A stretch of 64,000 nucleotides of DNA from Mariniphaga sp. (lineage in GTDB: Bacteria > Bacteroidota > Bacteroidia > Bacteroidales > Prolixibacteraceae): contig JANXZJ010000172.1 of the NCBI GenBank assembly GCA_025355585.1, positions 1-64,000 of the forward strand. Direction: 5' to 3'. Below, in pieces: positions 55,937-64,000 of the stretch; position 1 is the first letter of the stretch, and every line of letters starts with the position of its first letter. The position numbers and the translations under genes were made by a program. Below the pieces are notes generated by a model. That model saw only the letters and a program-made list of their open reading frames with translations, did not search any database and had not been told where the DNA came from.

Positions 55937-58381
55937 TTATTTTTTATTGAGTGCATCTTTTATCTTTTTCCAGATATTCGATTTTGGTTCCTCTTTTACA
56001 GGTTGATCTTTATTCGGATCAGGTGGCAAGTTAGCTTCGTTCCTTTTTGCCTGTCGTTCGGCTTTCCGTTCCTCTCTTTTCTTTGGATCGCCACCAAAAA
56101 TACCCCATAAGTTTGATATGCCTTTTTCATTATACTCTTCTGTAAAATGTGGAATATCAAGCATTGCCAACGTGGTTTCGTCTAACCCCGGAAAATTGTG
56201 GTTCTTATAGTCTCTGAATGCCGGGTCGCGATAGAGTTTGTTGAAAAATTTCCCCACAACGGGAAGCGCCATATAACCACCTCGCCCTAAGGCAATGTTC
56301 CGGAAGTGAATGGAAGGTTCTTCACCGCCTACCCAACACCCGGTTACTAGATCGGGAGTATATCCCATAAACCATCCATCTGCAAAATTCTGGGTAGTAC
56401 CTGTCTTACCGGCAAATGCTCCTTCAACTTTGTAAAGTGATCGTATTTCTGCTCCCGTCCCTTCGTTGACAACGGCTTGCAAGTAATGAGTGATGATTTT
56501 TGCCGTTTCGGGTGACATCGCTTCCTTTTCATCGTTATCGGGGATAAATTTCTTCAGCAACTTACCATTTGCATCCTCAATTCGGATCAGGTAATTTGGG
56601 GTAACTGTTCTACCCATGTTGTCTAAACAAGCATATGCCTGTGCAAGTTGCAGCAAAGGAATGTCTGCAGATCCAAGTGCAAGAGAAGGAACATCGGGCA
56701 AATCAGCCTTAATTCCCATCTTGCGTGCGAGAGCAATTGCTTCCGGAATTCCTGATTCCATTAATAAAGCAACAGATACAGTGTTAACAGATTTACAAAG
56801 TGCCCCTTCAAGTGAATAATATCCGCCATATTCTTCATTCGAGTTTCCCGGAGACCAGTCCTGGTATTCTGAATAAACGGTTTTTTCGTTCGCATAATAT
56901 TTGTCAGGTGAAATTCCTTGCTCAAGAGCTGAAGCGTAAATGATTGGTTTAAAAGTTGATCCAACCTGACGTGGTGCTAAGACATGATCGTACTGGAAAT
57001 ATTTGAAATCATTTCCGCCAATCCATGCTTTAATATCTCCCGATTTAGGATCAATAGCTACAAAACCGCAATGGAGTAGTTTCAATGCATATTTTACCGA
57101 ATCCATGGGCGAATAGTTTACCTGCTTTTCGCCATCCCACGAAAAAATCTTCATATTCAACGGTACTTTGAATGCTTCCGTAATTTCGGAAGCCGATTTT
57201 CCAGCCTCTTTCATCTTCCGATAGCGTTCTGATCGCTTCATGGCCCTGATAACTAATGCATTGTTTTTTCCCCATGGATCTTTCCCGTCCCAATGTTTTT
57301 CGAAAGTAGCTTGAAGTTCCTTCATCTTTTCCTGCATCGCCATCTCAGCGTATCGCTGTATTCTGAAGTCAAGTGTCGTTACAATATGTAATCCATCTGT
57401 ATAGAGATTGTAAGGCGTGCCATCCGCTTTTGTATTTTCGGAGCACCATTCCTCTAATTGTGGACGTATCAACTCTCTGAAATAAGCACCTGGTCCGGTA
57501 TTGTATACAAGGTAGTTGTATTTTATGCCTAAAGATGCACCACTATAAGTTTTAGCTTGCTCTGATGTAATGTATTTATATTTAGACATCTGAGAAATCA
57601 CGATGTTTCTTCTCTGAAGAGATCGTTCCGGATTTGTCCTTGGGTTGTAATAATTATTGGCCTTTAACATTCCGACCAGTGTTGCTGCTTGTGGAACAGT
57701 TAGTTTGTCTGGCCTTACACTGAAAAAACGTTCAGCAGCAAGTTCTATTCCAAAGGTATTTTCTCCAAATGGAACAGTATTAAGATACAATGTCAGGATC
57801 TCTTCCTTTGAATAGAGTCGTTCGAGCCTGTATGCAATAATTGATTCCCGGATCTTACTTACCGGAAGTGTCAATGGTCCGTAGTTTTTTCTGCCGAAGA
57901 TGTTTTTTACAATCTGTTGCGATAATGTTGACCCACCTCCAGAGCTGCGATCAACCATAAAAATTGTCTTGACTACAACTCGTACCAATGCCCATTCATC
58001 AATTCCCCTATGCTCGTAAAACCGGTTATCTTCTGTGGCAATCAGGGCATTAATCATATTGGGTGATATTTCCTTGAACGTTACGTTGCTACGATTCTCT
58101 GTATAGTACCGGCCAAGCAATTTATTGTCTTTTGAATAAACTTCTGATGCAGCAGGCTCCTTTATTTTTATAAGTGTATTTGAATCAGGCAATTGTCCAA
58201 ATGTTCCTACATACACCAACCCAAAAAGCACGAGTAACAAGAACAATCCCAAAAGTGCAAGCTTCAAACCCCACATAAGAACTCTTTTAGTCCAAGATTG
58301 TTTAGAATTTGAGGTTAATCCAGAGAAGAACCCTTTGAAGGTTTTCTTCTTTACAGATCCTTTAATTTTTTTAACTGACAT
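55937..58381 (-). CDS. Class A penicillin-binding protein (transglycosylase/transpeptidase)
   Basis: ATEDNRFYEHRGIDEWALVRV...GGSTLSQQIVKNIFGRKNYG...VGSTFKPIIYASALEQG...GKTGTTQNFADGWFMGYTPDLVTGCWVG. Confidence 0.97.
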   Translation of the reverse strand: MSVKKIKGSVKKKTFKGFFSGLTSNSKQSWTKRVLMWGLKLALLGLFLLLVLFGLVYVGTFGQLPDSNTLIKIKEPAASEVYSKDNKLLGRYYTENRSNVTFKEISPNMINALIATEDNRFYEHRGIDEWALVRVVVKTIFMVDRSSGGGSTLSQQIVKNIFGRKNYGPLTLPVSKIRESIIAYRLERLYSKEEILTLYLNTVPFGENTFGIELAAERFFSVRPDKLTVPQAATLVGMLKANNYYNPRTNPERSLQRRNIVISQMSKYKYITSEQAKTYSGASLGIKYNYLVYNTGPGAYFRELIRPQLEEWCSENTKADGTPYNLYTDGLHIVTTLDFRIQRYAEMAMQEKMKELQATFEKHWDGKDPWGKNNALVIRAMKRSERYRKMKEAGKSASEITEAFKVPLNMKIFSWDGEKQVNYSPMDSVKYALKLLHCGFVAIDPKSGDIKAWIGGNDFKYFQYDHVLAPRQVGSTFKPIIYASALEQGISPDKYYANEKTVYSEYQDWSPGNSNEEYGGYYSLEGALCKSVNTVSVALLMESGIPEAIALARKMGIKADLPDVPSLALGSADIPLLQLAQAYACLDNMGRTVTPNYLIRIEDANGKLLKKFIPDNDEKEAMSPETAKIITHYLQAVVNEGTGAEIRSLYKVEGAFAGKTGTTQNFADGWFMGYTPDLVTGCWVGGEEPSIHFRNIALGRGGYMALPVVGKFFNKLYRDPAFRDYKNHNFPGLDETTLAMLDIPHFTEEYNEKGISNLWGIFGGDPKKREERKAERQAKRNEANLPPDPNKDQPVKEEPKSNIWKKIKDALNKK

Positions 58382-58428
58382 ATTGAAACGTATAATCTGT
58401 ATTCACTTCTACTAAAACTATTCACACC

Positions 58429-59334
58429 ATGAAGATCGCAATCTCCGGCAGTACAGGTTTTATTGGAAAACAACTGTCGGAATTTTTCTTACAATCAGGG
58501 AATGAACTTATTGCGATTTCACGCGATGACTTTGCAGGCGGGTGTAATCAACTGGCAAAAGTAATCAAATCTGCCGATGTTATCATCAATCTTGCGGGAG
58601 CATCAGTTTTGCAAAAATGGAGCAAAAAAAATAAGCACCTAATTCTGTCAAGTCGTATTGATACTACTAATTTATTGGTTGAAGCAGTTCTGATGAATCT
58701 TTCTGAACATCGTCCTCGTGTTTTTATAAATGCTTCTGCAATTGGTATATATGAAGATTTTAAATCTCACGATGAATTTTCTACAGCATTGGGTAGCGAT
58801 TTTTTGGCATCAGTTTGTAAAGCATGGGAAAATGCAACTGTAGCATTAAAGGAGGTAGATTTGAGGCTGTGTACCATTCGGATCGGAATCGTTCTGGGTG
58901 TTACGGGTGGCTCATTCATGAAAATGAAGCCCCTTTTTAAAGCAGGATTAGGTGGAAAGATCGGTTCCGGAATGCAACCATTTTCTTTTATTCATATCTT
59001 GGATTTTTGCAGAGCAATTGAATACTTAATTAAAAACGACAATAGCATAGGCGTTTACAACATGGCATGTCCTGAGCCTACAACTAATAAGCTGTTTACA
59101 AATACGTTGGCCAATTTTCTTCATCGCCCGGCGTTCTTTACAGTTCCGGAGTTTGCATTGAAGCTATTTTATGGTGAGGCTGCAGGAATGCTTACAAAAG
59201 GCGCGAGGGTGATTTCAACCCGTTTACAGGCAGAGGGTTTCCGATTTCAATATCCGGATATCACGTCAGCAATTGCTGATCTGACCAAAAAAGAACGATA
59301 CAAGTTTAACAATTCTGAAAAACCGATCTTATGA
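58429..59334 (+). CDS. TIGR01777-family NAD-dependent epimerase-like oxidoreductase
   Basis: KIAISGSTGFIGKQLSEFF...DVIINLAGASVLQKWSKKNKHLILSSRIDTTNLLVEA...IGIVLGVTGGSFMKMKPLFKAGLGGKIGSGMQPFSFIHI. Confidence 0.95.
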   Translation: MKIAISGSTGFIGKQLSEFFLQSGNELIAISRDDFAGGCNQLAKVIKSADVIINLAGASVLQKWSKKNKHLILSSRIDTTNLLVEAVLMNLSEHRPRVFINASAIGIYEDFKSHDEFSTALGSDFLASVCKAWENATVALKEVDLRLCTIRIGIVLGVTGGSFMKMKPLFKAGLGGKIGSGMQPFSFIHILDFCRAIEYLIKNDNSIGVYNMACPEPTTNKLFTNTLANFLHRPAFFTVPEFALKLFYGEAAGMLTKGARVISTRLQAEGFRFQYPDITSAIADLTKKERYKFNNSEKPIL

Positions 59335-60191
59335 ATAGAAATAGTCAGGTAGAAAAAATTCCACCCATCTACATTGTTTCGGGTGGAAAAGGACTGGCCG
59401 GTGATGCCGTAGTTCAGTCGGTTTTGATTCAATTTCCCAACAACAAGGTACCGGTTATAATTGTCCCTGATGTCCTGAATCAGGAAAAAATGAATGATGT
59501 AATTTCAAAAGCATTGGTAACCAAAGGGGTAATAGTTCACACTATGGTTGATCCAGAGGCGCGAAGAATGTTGATCGAATCGTGCCTGCAAAGTGGCGTG
59601 AATCATTTTGATCTTGTAGGCGATTTGTCAGACTATTTGTCAAATCTGTTAAATACCAAACCTATAAGTAAACCTGGCTTATATCGCCTTCGCAATATCG
59701 CTTATTTTCAGCGGGTTGAGGCAATTGATTTTACTTTAAAGGTTGATGACGGACAAAACCCCGAAAGGATCACACAAGCTGATATTGTACTGACAGGTGT
59801 GTCCAGAACTGGCAAGACACCATTGAGTGTTTACCTCGCCATGTTTGGATGGAAGGTAGCTAATGTCCCCATTGTTCCAGGTATTGAGCCTCCTGAGGAA
59901 TTATTCAAAGCAGATCCCGGACGGGTTTTTGGATTAAATATTTCGCACGTTTACCTGATTGCACAGCGTGCTAACCGGGTTAAAAGTCTAAAAATGAATG
60001 AAGATACTGACTATATCAACGCACGGAAAGTGGGCGAGGAGCTGGCATATGCGCGCCGGATATTCGAAAGAGGAGGATTTACTGAGATTCAGATTACCAA
60101 CAAACCTATAGAATCGTCTGCGAATGAAATTCTTAATATTCTTACAAGCCGCTTTGATCAGGAGAAATGGAAGAATGACTTTAATTCATAA
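59331..60191 (+). CDS. ppsR: Pyruvate,phosphate dikinase / PEP synthase regulatory protein (bifunctional kinase/phosphorylase)
   Basis: YIVSGGKGLAGDAVVQSVLIQF...DVLNQEKMND...ADIVLTGVSRTGKTPLSVYLAMFGWKVANVPIVPGIEPPEELF. Confidence 0.93.
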   Translation: MNRNSQVEKIPPIYIVSGGKGLAGDAVVQSVLIQFPNNKVPVIIVPDVLNQEKMNDVISKALVTKGVIVHTMVDPEARRMLIESCLQSGVNHFDLVGDLSDYLSNLLNTKPISKPGLYRLRNIAYFQRVEAIDFTLKVDDGQNPERITQADIVLTGVSRTGKTPLSVYLAMFGWKVANVPIVPGIEPPEELFKADPGRVFGLNISHVYLIAQRANRVKSLKMNEDTDYINARKVGEELAYARRIFERGGFTEIQITNKPIESSANEILNILTSRFDQEKWKNDFNS

Positions 60192-60492
60192 ACTATTGGT
60201 ATCATTTAATAGTAAAAAGGTTTGAGTACTTAAAGACGGCTTGTAGATGTTTTACCAGCTTTGAGTTAAGCGAAAAGTGACCCTGAGTTTTTGTCAATAT
60301 CTTTGGTTTTAAAACTTGTATAATCATTTGGCATGTCGTAACCTTAATTGAAATATTACGTTAAAGTTATTATTAAGAAATTTATATATCTTGGTTATTG
60401 TTCCCAATATCAAGAATTTGTTTCGAAATATCCGATCATACATTGTCATACTGATCACTTGAATGCAACTTTAAAACATAAATTTAAATATC

Positions 60493-60669
60493 ATGAAAAC
60501 AGCTTCAATAACAACTGAAATTAAAAATGGAGAAAATACAAGTTTCCGTTTCAATTTTAATTTTTGTCCTGCCGAAGACTCCGTCAGTATTAAAGCATGG
60601 GAAGATGAAAATTTAGAATATTCTTCCTGGAACCTTATCCTTGATCAGCAGGATCTGTTAACGTGCTGA
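60493..60669 (+). CDS. Small hypothetical protein (58 aa)
   Basis: ATG-initiated ORF MKTASITTEIKNGENTSFRFNFNFCPAEDSVSIKAWEDENLEYSSWNLILDQQDLLTC*; no known domain; below the ORF-track length cutoff. Confidence 0.4.
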   Translation: MKTASITTEIKNGENTSFRFNFNFCPAEDSVSIKAWEDENLEYSSWNLILDQQDLLTC

Positions 60670-61170
60670 TATTTCAAAAAGTACAATTCGCGAGTTAGAA
60701 TTTGAATTGAACCATGCCATTTGAGATTGAATATTTGGCAAAATATTAGTTTTGCTCATTCACCAAATAGCATAACCAACAACCATTTTGTCAACAGTTC
60801 ATTTGACGTAGTTTAAATATTTGTTTAAACGATGAACCTGGTTTTATGAATTTGCATCTTGTTCGACTATTTTTATTCGCTGCTTGATCTTAAACCCAAT
60901 ACAATTACCAAATTTCTGAAATGTCATTCCTTAATACATTGGGAATTATGTTGTAATTGTCAGATTAATAGAATAATGCCAGTTGTTTTATCATTGCAAT
61001 TAATTGGAAAAGCAATAAAAGTATTTTTGTATTTTATTGACAAATTTATTTTCAAATATATTTTAATCCCTCCAAGATTTTAGTGCTCAATTTTTTTTGC
61101 ATTATTTTCAAATATTTTGCTGAAATTTTGTTACTATTTTAGAAATGTCTCGTATTAAAATTCAAGTAAT

Positions 61171-61230
61171 AACCGTTTACTTCCGTTTACATACGAAAAT
61201 AATCGTTTATATCTGTTTAAAATCTGCTTT
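61171..61230. repeat. Six helically phased decamers (NNYCGTTTAN-like)
   Basis: AACCGTTTAC/TTCCGTTTAC/ATACGAAAAT/AATCGTTTAT/ATCTGTTTAA/AATCTGCTTT in exact 10-bp register. Confidence 0.7.
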
Positions 61231-61310
61231 TTTTGTATATTAGTTTGTCAAATTCATTGCCTTGTTTAAATCTTATGATTGAAAAATTAAAACCCCTAAA
61301 TATCTTTAAT

Positions 61311-61691
61311 ATGAAAGAACGAAAATGCCTTCAGTGTTTTGAGCAATTGAGAGGTCGGGCTGATCAAAAGTTTTGTAGTGATCAATGTAGAAGTTCCTAC
61401 AATAACCAACAGTATGTTGAATCGAATAATGTGATCAGAACGATTAACAGAATTCTTAAAAAAAACTATTTTATCCTTTCCACGCTTAAATCGGAAGGTA
61501 AGACGGTTGCATCCAGAAATGATTTACAGAAAAAAGGATATCGTTTCGATTATTTCACCTATACAAATACTTCTCGCAACAGTAGAATTAACTATTTCTG
61601 TTACGATCAAGGTTACCGTGAGCAAGAAAATAATAAGGTTGTGTTGGTGTGTCGCGATCTGACTGAAGATTTGTCTGTTCCTCGGGTCTGA
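61311..61691 (+). CDS. Small zinc-ribbon protein (DUF2116-like)
   Basis: MKERKCLQCFEQLRGRADQKFCSDQCRSSYNNQQY: CxxC...CxxxC zinc-ribbon; start could also be 61233 or 61275. Confidence 0.75.
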   Translation: MKERKCLQCFEQLRGRADQKFCSDQCRSSYNNQQYVESNNVIRTINRILKKNYFILSTLKSEGKTVASRNDLQKKGYRFDYFTYTNTSRNSRINYFCYDQGYREQENNKVVLVCRDLTEDLSVPRV

Positions 61692-61794
61692 ATGTGAAAT
61701 CCTGCAAATTTCATTAACTGGTTACCTCCAGCCAAACATTTTGAGTATCTACAAACAGAAATAGCTTAAGATTTTAGACTGCTTCTGTTTGTAG

Positions 61795-61986
61795 ATGAAC
61801 AAGCAAATTTCAGTAGATTATCCTTTTCCTTTCGAGTGCTATAACCAAAAACACAACAAAATCATCAAGCTTTTCTGTATCGTCAGAAATGACAATGTGG
61901 TTTACTTTCTGATCAGGTTATTGTTCGATGGTATAACCTACGAATATAAAATATATATGCCTTGTTATCTGCAATATATGGCATAG
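61795..61986 (+). CDS. Hypothetical short ORF
   Basis: 63-aa ORF in an otherwise gene-poor stretch; no recognisable domain. Confidence 0.25.
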   Translation: MNKQISVDYPFPFECYNQKHNKIIKLFCIVRNDNVVYFLIRLLFDGITYEYKIYMPCYLQYMA

Positions 61987-62299
61987 TTGCCATCTGAACC
62001 GGTTATTCCACAGAATGTCGTGCTTTTCACCGTTCTCAATGCAATGCAACTCGATTCTATTAGTTCCATTTTTCGGTTATTTTCACCATTGTTTTGCTTT
62101 TGTTTTCGGATTTATTCTTCCCGTTAAAGCAATGGCTTAAATATCAGGGCGAATTTATCAGCTCAAATGATTTGAAGAGGAGCTGCCTGCTTTCTAAATA
62201 AATTTCCATTTTATACTTGAAAATCAATTGATACGATAATAGAAAGTAAAATTGAATATTGATTGTAAGCTGCAACTTACTTGTATGTAAATTAATGTA

Positions 62300-63319
62300 T
62301 TACATCGATAAGATCTCAGAAAGTTTAACAGGCCGATGTTCTAAATATGATTTTTTCGCTGCCAGAGCAATGGCTACAGATTTTAATCCATCATCACCGG
62401 AGACGGGAAGCGGCTGATCGTTAATAACTGCCAGACAGAAAATTTTCATCTCGTTGGCATACGCCTCAAGGTAACGCTCCATAAAGAAATTCAGCGGAAG
62501 CGAACCATGAACACCATCCGCTGCAAAATAGCGATGGTTTTCGGGGTAGTTGTTATCTGCACACGCCATCCCTTTCGATCCGAATATCTCAACGCGCTGG
62601 TCGTATCCATAAACCGCTTTGCGGCTGTTATCAATAACGCCAATAGCTCCGTTAGCAAATGTGAGGGTAATGATCGCCGTATCTACATCGCCGGCTTTGC
62701 CTATTTCAGGATCGACTAAAACAGCGGCATTCGTAAAGACTTCAGTTACTTCGCTGCCTACAATGTACCGGGCCATGTCAAAATCGTGGATGGTCATATC
62801 CATAAACATTCCACCCGAAACAGCGCTGTATTCCGCAGGAGGTGGCGCAGGATCGCGTGAAGTTATTTTAAGGATGTGCGGGTCACCAATCTTGCTTTCT
62901 TCAACCAGCTGTTTTATTTTCAGGAAATTAGGATCAAACCGACGGTTGAATCCGACCATTAGTTTGACACCTGCTTTTTGCACAGCATTCAATGCACCTT
63001 GAATCACCTGCAAAGAAAGATCGACTGGTTTTTCGCAGAATATATGTTTCCCGGCTTTGGCAACCTCGATAATGTATTGCGCATGTGTATCAGTGGGGGA
63101 ACAAATAACTACGGCCTCAACTTCAGGATTAGTAATCACATCCTTATAATTGCTATAAACGTTGGCGATCCCAAAAGCCTTAGCAACCTCATTTGCGCTA
63201 TCCAGATTCGTATCCGCTATTGCAATAACTTCTGCCTGCGGCACATTCTGAGCCAATGTCGAAATATGAACCTTACCAATTCTCCCGGTTCCAATAACAC
63301 CAAGTTTTAATTTTTTCAT
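62300..63319 (-). CDS. iolG: Inositol 2-dehydrogenase-like Gfo/Idh/MocA oxidoreductase
   Basis: LKLGVIGTGRIGKVHISTLAQNVPQAEVIAIADTN...IFCEKPVDLSLQVI...GFNRRFDPNFLKIKQLVEESKIGDPHILKITSRDPAPP. Confidence 0.9.
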   Translation of the reverse strand: MKKLKLGVIGTGRIGKVHISTLAQNVPQAEVIAIADTNLDSANEVAKAFGIANVYSNYKDVITNPEVEAVVICSPTDTHAQYIIEVAKAGKHIFCEKPVDLSLQVIQGALNAVQKAGVKLMVGFNRRFDPNFLKIKQLVEESKIGDPHILKITSRDPAPPPAEYSAVSGGMFMDMTIHDFDMARYIVGSEVTEVFTNAAVLVDPEIGKAGDVDTAIITLTFANGAIGVIDNSRKAVYGYDQRVEIFGSKGMACADNNYPENHRYFAADGVHGSLPLNFFMERYLEAYANEMKIFCLAVINDQPLPVSGDDGLKSVAIALAAKKSYLEHRPVKLSEILSM

Positions 63320-63355
63320 TTTTATAATTTTAAAAGATAGTTAGAAATGACTGCT

Positions 63356-64000
63356 TTATAAGCCCAGCGATTGAATGAAATCACGATTTCGGCGGGCACA
63401 CACTTTGGGGTTTCCCATTCCGGGAAGAACATCCTGCTCAACAACAATCCAGCCGGTATAATGCTGTTTTGTAAGTTCTTCCACAATGGCAGGGAAATCG
63501 ACTGCTCCTTTTCCCAATTCGCAGAATACTCCGTTTCCAACAGACTGGAAATAATCCCAACCTTCGGTTCTGGATTTTGCAGCAATTTCAGGATGACAAT
63601 CTTTAAAATGGATGTGCCAGATCCTGGCTTTATGTTTTATCAATGTATTTAGCGGATTGCCACCACCAAATTGATAATGGCCCATATCCAGTACGAGGCC
63701 CACCAATGAAGGATCGGTTAAAGCCATTAACTGATCAATTTCGGCGGGAGTCTCGACATAACCGGCACAATGGTGGTGAAAAACTGTGCGCAGACCTGTT
63801 TTAGCCTTGACCTCAGCGGCCACAAAATTTGCCCCTTCGGCAAAGATTTGCCATTCTTCATCCGTAAGACCCATATTTGCAGTAACTCTTCCTGCATTGA
63901 GGGTCCGCTCTTTCACACTTCCATTATCGTCGGCAAGCACAATAAATGCATCCCGATAGCCAGCATCTGCCATGAGCTTAGCTGTTTTTACAGCAGCCTC
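63356..64000 (-). CDS. Xylose-isomerase-like TIM-barrel protein (IolE/sugar phosphate isomerase/epimerase family), truncated by the window end
   Basis: VFHHHCAGYVETPAEIDQLMALTDPSLVGLVLDMGHYQFGGGNPLNTLIKHKARIWHIHFKDCHPEIAAKSRTEGWDYFQSVGNGVFCELGKGAVDFPAIV; frame stays open to 64000. Confidence 0.88.
   Translation of the reverse strand, partial: EAAVKTAKLMADAGYRDAFIVLADDNGSVKERTLNAGRVTANMGLTDEEWQIFAEGANFVAAEVKAKTGLRTVFHHHCAGYVETPAEIDQLMALTDPSLVGLVLDMGHYQFGGGNPLNTLIKHKARIWHIHFKDCHPEIAAKSRTEGWDYFQSVGNGVFCELGKGAVDFPAIVEELTKQHYTGWIVVEQDVLPGMGNPKVCARRNRDFIQSLGL

Noticed and set aside
62001-62020. DnaA-box-like TTATTCCACA
   Set aside because: Contains an extra base relative to TTATNCACA and is isolated; no cluster of boxes, and no origin-type gene context.

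Overview
The window looks like a Bacteroidota (Bacteroidales/Marinilabiliales-like) chromosomal segment with about 60 protein-coding genes. I saw no rRNA, tRNA, CRISPR array or intact transposase. Housekeeping genes include pyrF, prfA, purM, tpiA, prmA, folP, cdaA, asnB, a class A PBP, ppsR and iolG. Accessory blocks are: (i) an AraC-regulated aldehyde/alcohol dehydrogenase, cupin and CMD cluster (about 0.5-6.2 kb); (ii) a TetR-controlled ABC/HlyD/TolC efflux operon (13-20 kb); (iii) an SGNH/SGNH/MBOAT O-acylation module (27-31.5 kb); (iv) a long corrinoid-dependent methyl-transfer cluster (31.6-44.7 kb), where the parts of a cobalamin methionine synthase (Hcy-methyltransferase, B12-binding protein, activation domain) occur as separate genes. 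That cluster also has three UroD-family methyltransferases (one fused to thioredoxin-like domains), a CobW-like GTPase, and DUF1080, Gfo/Idh and beta-helix proteins. The strongest non-gene signal is a seven-unit array with an almost exact 41-bp period at about 6.53-6.80 kb. Each unit carries a hairpin (TTGCGT-TATTA-ACGCAA), and the array sits just upstream of a DUF6261-like gene. Further non-coding signals are an AAAGGYT heptamer array, 21-bp-spaced AraC-type direct repeats, two TetR-type palindromes, a TACAGTA direct repeat at a GntR promoter, and helically phased 10-bp repeats upstream of a small zinc-ribbon gene. Family names are assigned from sequence motifs by eye; no database search was run.
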